From contig CAJJDN010000045.1 of assembly GCA_905182985.1 (NCBI GenBank), forward strand, positions 154,418-218,417: a stretch of 64,000 nucleotides of DNA, in the 5' to 3' direction. Positions 1 through 14,244 of the stretch are shown one piece after another; the stretch's first letter is position 1, and each line of letters opens with the position of its first letter. The position numbers were made by a program, and so were the translations under genes. The notes under the pieces were generated by a model. It made no database searches. It had not been told where the DNA came from and saw only the letters and a list, made by a program, of their open reading frames with translations. The DNA comes from Paramecium sonneborni (lineage: Eukaryota > Ciliophora > Oligohymenophorea > Peniculida > Parameciidae).

Positions 1-1295
1 TATATGATTTTATAGTATTTATAGATTTGTGATCAATTAATTCATATGATAGTTTAAATACTTGCATAATAGAGGCAATATATTTTTAAATTTGATAAAG
101 TACACATTTTTATTTTATCCCCATCATCTTAAAAAGAAAGAGAATTAAGTCCTTACTTACTTTCAGAACTCCAGTAATCAATTGAATATAAAAAATCCAT
201 TTCTTAAGCTTTAGTAATTAAACTTGAAAGTTGAAATGCTTCTGAACTACTTAAAACTTTCGAACAGCCACTTTTCAACAATTTTCAATTATAATTTTAT
301 AATTTATTTTTTAAAGTTGTGAAATTTAATTTATAATGTCCAAAATCTAGTAGGCCTTTGAAGTAAAGGGAATCGATCATTTGGGATATTTTAACTTTTA
401 AGTACTTCGATTATTTTTTTTTGGTTTTAATAATTATTGTATAAAAATCAAAGATATTAATTACATAATTGAATTGATCAAAATTATTACCCCAAAGTCC
501 AGAAAATTCTTATCTTTCTTTCTTTAAATGCATTCGGAAATGAATTTTGAAATATTCATTCAAAAGTCTAATGACAGATTAATAATGAAATTCAACTTTT
601 AGATTAAGGATTAAGATAATTTTTTTCTAGGTTTAAAAAAGTAAGCCTAGATAAAATAAATTTTAGGTATATATAAATGTTATGCTTAGTCTCATAAGAG
701 CAAATAAACTAAATAAGTTTTTATTTCCTTCATAAACATTTTTAGTAAGAGATCTCAGAAAATTGTAATGAAATTAAATCAGTAATCAAACTTAATTTAT
801 TCATGGGTAAAATTCATCCAGATCTCAATATACAACAATAATTTAAATAATTAAATGAAATAAACTAAAAATAATATAATTCATGAATATTATATAAAAT
901 ACTATATAATATATATCTATAGATTTGTTTTTATTAGATTAATATAGTATTAGTTTATTTTTGTTGTTTAGTTTAGAACTTATGGATTTATAAATATATT
1001 TAATAATTAAAAATTGGATTTAGAATATTAAAATAATTTATTTTGAAAGTCTAATAATTAACTTAAAAAGGATAAAATATATTTTAGGAAGGAAAAATCA
1101 AGTTGGAATGTGATTGTAAAGATGGAAGAATTTTCTAAGATTATAAAAATATGTAATTTAGTTTGTTAATTAAGATATAAAATATAATATTAGATATTTA
1201 GAAATTTATGGCTTGAAATAAGGAAATAAGGATAAATGGGATTGAAATGATATAAATGATTAATTTTTGAATTGAATATATTTGTATTATGGAAA
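1..1295. other. No confident gene; AT-rich sequence with short open stretches
   Basis: No recognisable protein could be built. On the plus strand, short glutamine-code reading stretches around 130-870 (one begins with ATG at 337) switch frame several times, and two intron-like GT..AG segments can be proposed near 644-669 and 719-747, but no join gives a convincing product. From about 870 to 1295 the sequence is almost pure A/T. It could hold the edge of a neighbouring gene, a decayed gene, or only intergenic DNA. With TGA as the only stop, long open stretches in such AT-rich DNA arise easily by chance. Confidence 0.3.
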
Positions 1296-2428
1296 TCACT
1301 TTCTTCCAAGACTGGTCTATGAAGCTAAGGCTCTAACTTAATCTTTGAACAATTAGATGACAACATCGATAATGGCATTTTCCTCTATAGATTATTGTGA
1401 TAAATGGTACCGGCTCTTCTGGCAGTTTCGGAGGCATAGAATTCTCTTTTTTCTTCTAAATCAGCAGTGGCACCAGCAACAGCGTTCAAGGAATCTTTCC
1501 AGAGTTTAAGAGCTTTGGCTTATTAAGCAAGGACGGCTGGGAGTTGCTAAAGAAATAATGAAATAATAATAATACAGTTTCTAATTTTTCAACAAGTCCT
1601 GTTCTTCTTTCATGTTCAGAATTCAACCAAGAAACTTCAGCATTAGTATCAGAGACATATTTGGCGAGTGCAAATGCAGCATGAATTTCTTATTCTTAAA
1701 GGGTGGCAAGAGTAGATTCTAATTCAGCTTATAAATCAAATAAGATTTAGAGGACTTATTCTCCAGTTGTACCTTCTCTTTTAACTTCAGCAAGTGATTA
1801 GAATTTTTGAATAGCATCTTATTAGAAAAGATGACTATATGCTGATAATTTATCGGCGATAGTTTAGGCTTTTTGAACAAGTTCAACTCCAGCATTGTTT
1901 GTAAGGAAACCAGCAACATCTTATTATAAGAGTGTAACAACTGCTACGGCATCAGCATGATCAGCAAGGGATTTGACAAATAATCCATTGGCCCAACATC
2001 TTTAGTCTTGGAGTTAAGCATTTCTTCTTTCAATTTCAGCAAGTCTAGCTTCAGCCCAAGCTAACCATTAATATCCATCCTTAATGAATTAATTCGTATT
2101 TATACTCTGATTTAAGCTTCAACATCTGTTCTGACAGCTCCAAGTGCTTCCCATTATTATTTATTTAATGAGGCAACATTAGTCAAATCACCAATGACTT
2201 ATGAAAAGATTTCTAGAAATGATTCAATTGTTTACCTTCATCTGTATTGTTCTTTCTATCAGCAGCAGCTTACACATTAACATTTTCTGTCTTCAAATCT
2301 CTTAAGAGATTGTAAACTGATTCGACAGCATCATTTCCTCTTGTGCCTGCTTGAAGAAGCACGGCAAATTTGTTTGTATCAAGTGCAAACACAGCTGCTA
2401 TGAGGCAAATCACTACGAATGTTTTCAT
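1296..2428 (-). CDS. Trichocyst matrix protein (TMP), four introns
   Basis: A secreted structural protein that should be packed as a crystalline array in the trichocyst, the exocytotic organelle of Paramecium. The start gives a clean signal peptide (MKTFVVICLIAAVFALD). After excision of four introns (2213-2235, 2080-2105, 1547-1575, 1385-1410; 23, 26, 29 and 26 nt) the frame is continuous for 342 residues and ends at TGA 1296-1298. The product is helical and rich in Ala, Gln and Glu, with the family-typical 'RCWANGLFVKSLADHADAV' region and an acidic C-terminal segment (EENAIIDVVIQLF). Members of this family are proteolytically processed from about 40-45 kDa precursors. A second, intron-free family member lies at 28657-29727 on the other strand. 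The upstream in-frame ATG at 2467 would add 13 residues but spoil the signal peptide, so the start at 2428 is preferred. Confidence 0.9.
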
Positions 2429-2554
2429 ATTTATTTTTAATAATACAAAAACGGAATAAAAATTCATCGTTTTAATCTTGATTATATATTATTTTTAATT
2501 ATTATATAATCTTGATGCATTCATAGACTATCTAAATATATATATTTTATTTAT

Positions 2555-2900
2555 TCATATATCTTAATTTTCATTATAAGTATCCTCACATATCAATTGG
2601 CACTAATTAAAATGTAATTCACAAATTCCAGTTCCGTTTTTACGACACTCTTCTAATATGATGCGACATTCATCAATACATATTATTTTTGGACATTCAT
2701 CTAAACATCCATGAACCACACTAAAAATTAGGTTTTAATTACTTCTAACAATTTTTATGGCAAAATTATGGATTACCAATGCTATCACATCCACTTGTGC
2801 AATCTAACCAATCCATTGTACAATCTCGTTTACATTCTTCATATGTTATTTAACTTAACGCTATACAAAACAATATTGTTCCAAAGAGTAGTGATTTCAT
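2555..2900 (-). CDS. Small Cys-rich secreted protein
   Basis: Encodes 107 residues in two exons joined across a 22-nt intron (2721-2742). A hydrophobic N-terminus (MKSLLFGTILFCIALS) looks like a signal peptide. The mature part has 14 cysteines in about 90 residues, in spaced pairs such as CKRDC, CTSGC, CHKNC and CLDEC, so it is probably disulphide-bonded and exported or stored in secretory granules. No named family was recognised. It lies 31 bp downstream of the CDPK stop on the same strand, and the sulfhydryl oxidase gene follows the CDPK, but genes here are not in operons, so the closeness to an oxidase need not be functional. Confidence 0.7.
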
Positions 2901-2931
2901 TTAATTATTATTTTAAATATATTAATCAAAT

Positions 2932-4536
<1,605 letters not shown>

Positions 4537-4559
4537 TATTAATTATATTTATGTATATT

Positions 4560-5256
4560 TCAATTCTAATCTCTACTATATTTTTCTATACTCTCTTCTA
4601 ACTTACTTGAACATCCACAATCTCCACCCCATCTTTCATGTACTATACTACAATTAAACAAAGTCTTATAAATTATTTTATTTTAATTTACATGATTCAA
4701 TCTCTAATTAACTTTGTTATGTAACATACATAAATATTACATGAAATCTACTCTTGAATTACCTTAATAAGGTGATGTTGTTATCATATCTAAAAAATGA
4801 CCTGCACATTCTTTACATGGATAAAATTAACCACTAACAATTAACATTCATCTTTACAATAGATTTAAAAACACATTGATTTTAAATGCGAACTCTTCAT
4901 CAAAATCTACTGGCAAAGTTGCTGAAATCATATGCAATAATGTCCATCCCATTCTACCAAGTTCTTCTCTTGTTATAACACTGCTAAATTTCTTCTCTAA
5001 TATTGACATTTGCCTAACTTATATTACCATTTAATATCTCCTTCTCATCTTCATTCATCTTCTCAACTTCCTCTTTATTTGGTTTCTCAACATCCCAAAT
5101 TGATGGAACTTTATCAGCCATTAAATTAATTGCTAATGGTTTGTTTTATTCCTCTATCTACTCAATTACTTTATCATATTGATGAAAAGTATTCACCATA
5201 AACAAACTCAAGAAAAATAGCGATACCCCTATTAACACAATATAGTTTTTTTCCAT
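4560..5256 (-). CDS. Erv1/ALR-family FAD-linked sulfhydryl oxidase
   Basis: Catalyses FAD- and oxygen-dependent disulphide formation. The 204-residue product (three introns, 31, 24 and 27 nt) has the family signatures in order: GWTLLHMISATLP (the W..H flavin-binding helix), the active-site CxxC in FYPCKECAGHF, a LHNKVNQRLNH helix, and the C-terminal CSIVHERW segment with GDCGC. The 27-nt intron was inferred because removing it restores the standard HN-x-VN spacing to the next Cys. An N-terminal hydrophobic segment (residues about 4-20) could be a signal anchor, suggesting a secretory-pathway (Erv2/QSOX-like) location instead of the mitochondrial intermembrane space; this is inference. The stop is 24 bp from the start of the CDPK gene. 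Confidence 0.88.
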
Positions 5257-6103
5257 TTTTTATAATTTATTTAATATTATTATAAAAAATATTTTATATA
5301 TATTTTATTTCATATTTCAAATTTATTTTAATTACTTTTTTAGTTTCCTTCCATATTTTATAAACTTATTTTTTAGTTTCTATAATGTTTATTAATAGAA
5401 ATCTCTTATTTCTATTTTAAAATTATAAATTTTTTTTCTTGTTTATCAAATCAGCAAATAATCACATTATTTTTTGATTTAAGGTGTAAAAATATAAAAT
5501 AATTGGATGTTCTTTTTTTTCTTTTAAAATTAGTTTTCAATCATCGATCAAATAAATTTATTATCCATCAAAATTCATCTTATAAAAAGTTTATTTAAAT
5601 ACTTCAGTTGATTACTTATTTCTAAAAATTATCTAGAAATCCAATCATAAATAATATTATTTGATTTTTTTCTTTAATTTGAATAAATAAATAAGAATAA
5701 AAAAAAGAAAACACAAAAAAAATCATTTTTGCCAACTAATGACCTCTAATAATTGATTATTTGTAAATAACGAAAAAAAATCTTAAATTAAACAATTTCA
5801 CTTTATTTTTAACAATCGATATAAAAATATTTAATAATAATATTTACAATCAAATAATTATAACTTTAAAGAATCCGAAAATTTGAGTATTTGTCAAACA
5901 GAAATTGCTATATATTATTCCTAAAAAGTAGATTTAGTAAAAACTATTAAGAAATTATGATTTCTATCGAGGTATCAATATATTTTTGTTTAAATTTTAA
6001 TAATTTTCATTTAATGTTCTAAAGTTTTAAAAAATAAATAATTAAATATTTAAAAAATGAAAATTATATTTAATATTATTTTTGGATTGATATAAAGAAA
6101 ACT
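5257..6103. other. Gene-free AT-rich stretch between two minus-strand genes
   Basis: About 850 bp of very AT-rich sequence with poly-A/T runs. No open stretch on either strand resembles a protein, and no tRNA-like or other structured element was recognised. It presumably holds the promoter of the sulfhydryl oxidase gene at its left end and the 3' region of the decayed GTPase at its right end. Confidence 0.5.
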
Positions 6104-9100
6104 TCAGTATTAAAAACGAGGGTCCCTTGGATCATTCTTATAATCTTAAAAGTATTATTTCATAAGATTTAAAAATGGGATAAATTACCTATTATCTTAC
6201 TAAGAAGAATAATCATAATTGGTGGGTTGATTAAATTTGTATTGTTGCATCTAATTTTCTAATGTAGTCATTTCTAATTTCTCAAAATCTATAGTTTATT
6301 ACAGACTAACTTAGTTTTGAAATTACTTTTATTTTGGCATCTGATCTTCCATTTTTTGCATTTCTTTTATATCAGGAACTATGGGTTATTATTTTAGATA
6401 AACTTAATTTTGATCTTCATTTTATTTTGGCATCGGATCTTACTTTTTTTGCTTTTCTAATTTAAAAAAATTTAGAAATTAATAGAAATAATCTTCCTTT
6501 ATTTATTATAAATTTTTGGGATTTTTTTAATCGTCATTTTCAGTTTGATATTTCTTTTCCTATTTTTTCACCTATAATTCATCAATATCTAATTATTTCA
6601 CTTTATTCTTATCATCAATTTTTGGTAAAGATTAGGATTATTATCCTAAATAAAAATATTTGTATTCAATTAATTTTCTTGTGATATCGGTATTTGAAAA
6701 AAAGTTTTGTATATTTCAAATTTATTATAGTTAATGTTCTATCTTTCTGCTTGGCTTTTTCTCTCCTAAGCTTTTTAAGAAAGCCATTTTATTTTTTTAG
6801 TAAGTAATCTTTCGTTTCAGTAAATTCACCCAAGCCTTATTTTATTTTTTTTATTTAATCTATTTATAATGATATATTTGAATCATTTTCGTTCAAGTAT
6901 TTTTTTATTATTTTCTATTCGTAGATTTATTTTTAATAATAAATGGCTTATGATTATTTTTGGTTAAGTAATTTTTCATTCATTTGTAGTAATTATATCA
7001 AAAAATTGAGAATCATTATTTAATCTTATTTTTTTTATTATTCTAATTAAGTAATAAAATCTTTAAGTATTTCAATATAATTATTACAATTTGTAGAAAT
7101 TTAATTTATGATATCTTCTAAATTGTGTTATTTTATTAAAGTTTAAAATAAGTTCTAATATAAATCATCGTTCTTTAAATTTTAATTGCTTTTCAGAAAA
7201 TCATCATCAAAATCTACTAATTTTGAGGCTATCAGTTTTTCTATTTAAACTTATAATTAACTATCTTCTGGATTTAATTTTTTAAGTTGGATTAACACTT
7301 AAATTAATCACATGTTTTGGAAGATGAAAAATATTCTTGGCTTTCTTGAAGTTTACCGATATTTTCTTTTAGAGATTCTAATATTGAATTTAATTTTTTA
7401 TTTAACAATTTAATAAAGTGTTCAAAAATTTTAATTTATTCATCATCATCAGGTTTATTCGGTATATCATCATCAGGTTCATTCGGTATATCTAAATCAA
7501 CAACTGTAAAATAATAGTTATCTTACTAAAAGATTTAATTTTAATTTCCTTCATCTTGAAGAATTAAGTTATTTAGCTCAATGAAATTGTCAAAATTATA
7601 TTTATTACTTTAATTTATCTCAAAAATTATGGAACCTTTAATATTATACTTTTAGCAAAACACACCAAAATAGTAAATTAATACTACAAAATCCTCTGAA
7701 AATAATCTTATTTTTATTTCTAAATTTTTATCATCTTTTATTTCTGTAAACTTAATCATTTCATCTAATAATACAATACACATATTTTTGAGTAACCCAT
7801 TTCTCAATATCGGAATCGAATCAAAATTAGACTACTACAAATCCTCAATATAGATTGATAATTTCTAGTAAGATCCTTTTAATTTGTTCATGATGCGATA
7901 ATAAATTTTCATTATCCAATAATCATATAAAGGATTAATCAATTAATCATATATAAACTGTTAGGTAATAAAATAATGTTGATAATCTATAAATTTATCC
8001 TTTAAAATTATTTCAAATTATTCCATTTATTTGGAAAAAAATACTTTATATTATCTAGCTTTTAGGATTGGCAATCTTTACAATTAAGCTCAATAAAACA
8101 CTAATTTAAAATTTTAAAATAAAGGCATTCAAAATATTCTAATGAAATCCCAAGAATTTCTTCGTTAAACTATAATAACAATTTTTTCAGTTAGTTTAAT
8201 TCAATTAATTCTCTTAATTCCTTTAATTCGCTTAATTTCAATATTTTTTCTTTAAATTTTTAAATCAAACCCGCTATTTCTGATGAAAAAAATTATACTA
8301 AATCATTAAATAAAATTGTAAAACATTATTTAAAATCATTTGTTAGACTCAATTTTAAATTAATATTTTTATAATTGGTTCTGTTTTAATAGATAAATTA
8401 TTAGAACTCCTTTTTAAAATTATTTTATTGATCCAAATTAGGTTTTTTCTCAATAAAAAATAAATAATCTTAAATTTTTTAATAAAATTTTTTAGATATT
8501 TTATATTTTTCATCTTGGTTTTCTTGTCTAGTTAACTCTTTTTATAATGATTACTTAACTAGTTTCTAATTATCTTTTTTTATGCCATTAAATATTAAAC
8601 AAATACTTTTATTTTCAAATAAATTATCTATATCTTATTCATTTTTAAAAAATTATATACATAATTTAAAGGTTTTCGATAACATTCATTATTTTTCTTT
8701 ATATAATTTAAAACAATTGCTAAAATTACCTTTTTATAAGACTTTAGTAGTTCTAATAATTTTATTTATGAAATTATATCAGTATTTTCATTTTTATTAT
8801 CATCTAAACCAGGAGTGTCAATAATATTTATATTTTCATTTTGATTATTCTCATTTTAAATTATATATGTATAAACATTTGGTTTTTTTGTGTAAGAATC
8901 TGATTCTATTCAAATTAAAGAATTAATTCCTTATTTCACATTAAATTATTCTTCATCATTCACTTCTAATTGATCACCTTTTAAGATATGAAATATAGTT
9001 GATTTTCCTGTCTTAGTACAACCTATTAAAATTACACATATCTCTTTGTTCTTTAATTAATCTATATCTAGGTAATCTTAAAATTATTATGTGAATTCTT

Positions 9101-9134
9101 GCATATTTTATATTTAAGCAGCTTATTATTCCAT
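6104..9134 (-). pseudogene. Decayed large P-loop GTPase (family of 17832 and 20831)
   Basis: The N-terminus is clearly GTPase: G1 motif GCTKTGKST at residues 38-46 and G3 motif IIDTPGLDD, closely matching the intact paralogue at 20831-24295. The frame is broken repeatedly. A nonsense TGA at 8910-8912 replaces the glycine codon (GGA) of the paralogue. Frame changes fall at homopolymers at 8647-8652 (A6), 8035-8041 (A7) and 6697-6703 (A7), and another is near 7300. Following the frame across these gives about 1,000 residues of Lys/Asn/Gln-rich helical sequence ending at TGA 6104-6106. A tandem acidic repeat (IPNEPDDD/IPNKPDDD) lies near 7450-7490. The homopolymer shifts could be sequencing error, but the G-to-stop change is not at a homopolymer. 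No second P-loop was found. No named family beyond AIG1/septin-like TRAFAC GTPases can be asserted. Confidence 0.75.
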
Positions 9135-9394
9135 TATTGTTGATTAAATATATTTGTTATGTATCTAATTCTATTAATTGTATTAATAATTATAATTTAC
9201 TATAAAAAATAAATATGTACATATTCGTTTAGCTATAATTTTATAAAAGCAATTTTAATTGTTATTAAGTCAATCAAAAATAGTTAGGTAGGAATATTTA
9301 AATTAGGCATAGACGCCCTTTTAGTTCTAATTTCTTAAAAAATAAAAATGATTATTTCTTTATGATTACTTGATTATTTTATAATTGTTTTTGA

Positions 9395-11201
9395 ATGTTA
9401 GGTTGGAATAAAATTACTTAATTAACAAGTAAAGCAGGAGGAGCAGTATCAAAAGTAAAAGATTTTGCGAAAGATTTAATAACAGTTGATACTGAAGATA
9501 ATGAAAATTAAACAAATAGCTCTAGTTAAGATTTTTAATCTGCATTTGCTTAATTATAAAAAGGATATGGTTTAGCTTAAAGTCCTAAGGAAAATTCTAA
9601 AAATGTTAATGAATTAACAAAAAGTCCAAATGAATCAGTATCTCCCATTCTCAGAGAAAAGAAAATTGAAATGTAAGAAATTAAGAAAAATGAATTCGAT
9701 AATTCTGCCTTTATTGGAATAAAAGAACTTATTTAACAAATATTTTTATCTCTTTAATAAACAATAAAAGCGTTATCAGAAGAAAAGAAAATTATTAAAG
9801 AAGAAATGAAGGGAAATATTTTAAAAGAGTAAAAAGATTAATCATTAGAATAATCAGAAATAAATAAAGATGATATTAATTATAAAGGATAAATAAATTA
9901 AGAATCTTTAAAAGATAAATTAAATGAAATATCCAAGAATTCATCTAAATAGTTGGATGTATTAATTCTGTAAATTTAAAATAATTATTAAGATTCACTA
10001 AATAAATTAAATGATCAACTAATTATTGAATAATCATCAATAGAAGAGATCGGATCACTGATAAATTAATTTTTTATTCAAATATCTCGTTAAAGTACTT
10101 TTTATGATAGATTTCTCTCACTTAGATAATCAAAAGGTTAAACTAAAGAAGTTATAGCTTTAATAGAAAAATCACTAATTAATACAGGAACTGAAATAAT
10201 CTAATAAAAACAAGATTAATAATAGAGTAAAAAAGAATAATTATTGATAAATGATAATGGCAGTTTATAAAAAAAAGTTGCAGATATGTAAGAAAAAATT
10301 AGTAGTGCTAATAATTAAATAAAAGATTTATAAAATAGAATAAAAGAGTTGGAAAAATATCAATAAGAGTGGGATAAGATAAAAAGAGACTATGCTGAAG
10401 AGATTAAATAAAATTATAATGAATCTGAAAATCTTAAAGTAAAACTTAAATAAAAAGAATTTGAGGTATGAAAATATAAATACTTTCAGTTGCAATAAAG
10501 TAATTCAGATTTACAAAAATTGCAGGATCTTCGTACACTTATAGAGTAGAAATAGTAAGAAATTGATAGATTAGAAAAACTTTTAGAGGAATGGTAACTT
10601 GAAAACTAATCCTTATAGAGCGGTATTTAAGCAGCATAACTATAATTAGAGGCAGAAAAAGTATTTTTGATTATTACCTTGTTAGGATCAAAAGGAGAAA
10701 ATGATAAAAAAATTTTAGGATGAATATAAAAAGTTAAGATCTGAAATTAGCAAAGAAGATATTAGTTAGTTGAAATTTTTAAAAGACAATAATGAAAAAC
10801 TTAAATTAAATAATTCTTAATTGAAATTATAAATAGAGGAGTTAACAATAAAACATGAATCTCTTCTAAGATCCCATGAAGATCTTAAATTAGAATCATA
10901 AGCTTTACATAATAAAATTAGGTAAGATCAGAATTATGCTAATACTATGGTTGATAAAAGAGTTATTACAAATGTTCTAATTTAATATTTTGATTTTAAT
11001 TCTGATTTCAAAGTGAAAGTGTAAATATTAGAAACTTTAGCAAGTTTATTAGATTTTACTAAAGATGAAAAAGAAAAAATAAGTAAATTTTAATATATCA
11101 TTATAGATCCATATCGAAATAGGTAACATTAAACATAAGCTTAATTATAGTCTTCTAATTTTAGAGATAAATTTATTGGATTCTTAAAACATGGTGAATG
11201 A
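9395..11201 (+). CDS. Golgin-like coiled-coil protein with GRIP/GRAB-type C-terminus
   Basis: The 585-residue product (introns 10466-10489 and 10661-10685) is predicted to tether vesicles at the Golgi. A short N-terminal segment (MLGWNKITQLTSKAGGAVSK) resembles the start of several golgins and could contact membrane. The middle is long Lys/Glu/Gln-rich coiled coil. Near the C-terminus, 'MVDKRVITNVLIQYF' followed about 20 residues later by LASLLDFTKDEKEKI matches the pattern of the GRIP-related Arf-binding (GRAB) domain of GMAP-210/Rud3. That assignment rests on recall of the pattern, not on a search. The first intron is a multiple of three but carries an in-frame TGA. The stop is 21 bp before the next ATG on the same strand. 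Confidence 0.75.
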
Positions 11202-11222
11202 TTTATATTATTTTAATTAAAT

Positions 11223-12935
11223 ATGAAAGCTCTACTCTAATAAACTATGCAGTAAATTAAATTAGATCAAGAATTAAAGAAACTTTTGGCTCATCGAAGT
11301 GATTCTTAAGATATTTTAATCAAGTATGAAATTTGATTAAGTTGTGATAGATTATAATCAATTTTTGAATAAGTACTTGATAATCACACAGAATTATATT
11401 GGAAGAAAGAACATGCTTATACTAAAACTTAATTAGAATGTTCAATTTAAGAATGTCTTTCATTAAGGCATGATTTAAGAGAAATTGATGAAGATAGAAC
11501 AGATAAATAAAAAATTATTAAAGAACAAAATAAATAAATAGATGAATTGTAAATATCTTTAGGAGAAATAGAATAAAAGTTAAACATTATGCAAGAAAAC
11601 ATTTTATAATAAAAATAAGAATTGGCTGAAGAATTTGAACAAAATTTGAATTAAATATAAGATAGTTATAAATAAAAAGAATAAGAGTAATTTATAAATT
11701 TATAATAAAAATTGGCAGAATTAGAGTAAGTAGTTAGTGATTAATAGGCTGCTTTAACAAAAGAAAGAGAATTATAATAGTATGTTGGTAAAGATGTTAA
11801 ATAGTTAAAAGTATAATTGAAAACAGAATAAGAAACTGTTACTTAATTAAGATAATAGATATAAAGTTTAAAAAAAACAAATGAAACAATCAATATCGAT
11901 AAGCAATGTTTAGAAAATAGATCAAAATAATTGAAATAATAAAATGAAACATAATACAAATAAATAAAGTCATTAGAAACTAAATTAATAGATTTGAATG
12001 AAGAAGTAGAAAGATATAAAAAAAAGAATTAACAAGACTAAGCAAATATCAAAACTTAATCAAATGAATAAGAGAAAATTTATAAAAGGAGGTTAAGAAA
12101 TTATAAATTAAAGGTTGATGAAGTTAAGAATAAAATCAAAATAAGTTTGCAAAAGATCTTTTAAGGTTTAAAATTGGAAATGGAAACACTTAAATTATAA
12201 ATTTAAAAAGAATTATCAGTGGTTGCTACTTAAACTTGTTAAATAGTGTCTAGATAGTTAAAATTAAATTATGATTTATCAGAAAGAGAATTTTCTGATA
12301 AAATGGAATAAATTAGATATTCTATGCAAGCACATTTTAAAAATACTTTAGAAAAATAAATTCAAGAATTTGAATCTAAAGAATTGCAAATGAAAAATGA
12401 ATATGAATTAATAATCAAAACTTTAAAATAATAAATCTAAGATCTTGAGAATATCTAAAAAGATTTAGAAAGGGAAATTTAATTAAGCTAAGTAGAGAAT
12501 AAGGAACATTAATTAAATTTATAGGAAAAAGTAGAAATATTGACGGATTAATAAAAGTAACTTTAAGAATTATCAGATTAAGCAAAGGAGTAATTAAATT
12601 TGTTGATGGAATAAGAAGAATAGATTAAATAATTGAAAGAATAAAATGAAAAATTTTAACGTAAAACTATGCAATATGAAGATTATGTAAGCAAATAAAC
12701 AATTTTACATTAAACTTAAAAAGCTGAAGAAAAAATATATAAAAAGTAATTTGAAGATATAACAGAATCAAATTAACACTTAAGAAAGCAAATAAAAATT
12801 CTGTAAGAGTAATAATAAAGTGATTAATTTGCAATAAACAAATTAAAAAATCAAGTTTCTTCAGCAAAATTAAATACTATAAAAGATGTTGAAGAACGAC
12901 ATTTAATAAGACTTTAAAATATAAGAAAAATCTGA
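11223..12935 (+). CDS. Coiled-coil protein, function unknown
   Basis: A 561-residue protein with one 27-nt intron (11324-11350), made almost entirely of Lys/Glu/Gln/Leu heptad-like sequence, so a long rod is expected. No enzymatic motif, signal peptide or membrane segment was seen. It begins 21 bp after the golgin-like gene and ends 23 bp from the convergent gene at 12959, so both 3' ends are extremely compact. Structural roles at basal bodies, cytoskeleton or Golgi are all possible; the neighbouring golgin is suggestive only. Confidence 0.8.
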
Positions 12936-12958
12936 TAATATATATAAATATATTTTTT

Positions 12959-14244
12959 TCAATGAACCAATTTGAATGTATTCGCCTGAAGAGATTATTA
13001 ATTAAGTTCATCTAGTTTAATCATTTATTTAACTTTTTTTGGAAGAGTAGTCTTTTTTGTTAACTGTTTTTTTAAATCAACAGTTTAAGAATATAAATTA
13101 TCTAGATGAATTTCATAAGTAGATTATAATGAAGAAGTATGAGATTCATTTTCTAAATCTTCGTGTATTTTTTATTCAGTTTTATTATATCTCTTTTTGA
13201 GTCTTTGATTTCCAATTTTAGAGGCAATAATTTCATGGGATGGAATAGTTTCTTCATCCATTTCAGTGAAATGATTTCTAAGAATAATAGGTTTAGGTTT
13301 ATTGTGTAAGTAATCATATAATTCTAAATCTTTAGATGTCAATACATCTTTATTATACAATTAAAATTTGGAATTAGTTTATTTGGTAATTTATATTTTA
13401 GATAGCTTATTCAACTCTTATTACTTTAAATAATGTTATCTTGAAGCTTCATCTAAATATTTCTTAGTTGATTCAGTTAAATTGTTTTTTAAAAATATTT
13501 TAGAAATAGCTGGAATTTCTTTTGCATTTTTGATAACTTTGAATAGATAAGAAAAATACTTGGCTTCAAATCGTCATAACTGACAGTCATAGTCTTTAAT
13601 GATTTAATAGATGGAATCTTTTTAACAAAAGGATCTTTAGTTTAAGCTAATTTATCTTCAATTCCTTCAGAAGCATCAACAATAGTTTTAAACAATCCAA
13701 CATTTTATAGATTTTATCTTCTTTGAGTATCGTTATCTTCTTTCTTTTACATCATTCTTGTATGAATTAAATTGTTTAATCCTTATAATTTAGATTTTAA
13801 GTAGACACTCCTATCATCTTATGTATTTCTAACTTGTTTGTGTTTGAATTTATTTTTAAATCTTACTAATGGTCCTAATATATTAATCCCTTTAGAATCA
13901 GTATGATCTTCTATTAATTACTATCTTAATCTAGGATAGTTTGATAATTGCAGTAATTCAATACTCGTTATTTTACCATCTAAGAATAAATCAAAAGAAT
14001 CTTTTAATATCATATTGTTATTAAGTATCTAAACACCTAAATTCCCTCTAGAAGATCTTTAACTTTAGCTGCTTCTCACAGAATCAATAATTGGATTGAA
14101 TTTAATCTGCTTTGATTTTCTAGGTAAAATCAAGTTTTTCAATTATGGAATTTTTTTTCTTTGAGCCATTAAATTGCCACTAAATTCTTTTACTTCATCT
14201 GTCTCTGTTCTAAGATAAGTTGATATAGTAGATGATTCATTCAT
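12959..14244 (-). CDS. Unknown basic protein, 420 aa
   Basis: Starts MNESSTISTYLRTETDEV and ends at TGA 12959-12961; one 23-nt intron (13537-13559) restores the frame. The product is basic and probably largely disordered, with Ser/Arg-rich stretches (SVRSSQSQRSSRGNLG) and KK-rich C-terminal segments. No domain was recognised. A second in-frame ATG 25 codons later (MAQRKKIPQ) is a possible alternative start. The gene is convergent with the coiled-coil gene, whose stop is 23 bp away. Confidence 0.72.

Noticed and set aside
1385..1410. Frameshift near the C-terminus of the first trichocyst gene
   Set aside because: The apparent shift is a 26-nt GT..AG intron; removing it restores the family C-terminus.
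1719..1940. Separate minus-strand gene starting MLHSYNKMLL
   Set aside because: It is an out-of-frame reading of the trichocyst matrix protein; the proper frame over the same bases gives family-typical sequence.
8582..8824. Plus-strand open frame starting MPLNIKQILL
   Set aside because: It lies antisense inside the decayed GTPase, whose opposite strand carries recognisable GTPase motifs; composition is AT-driven.
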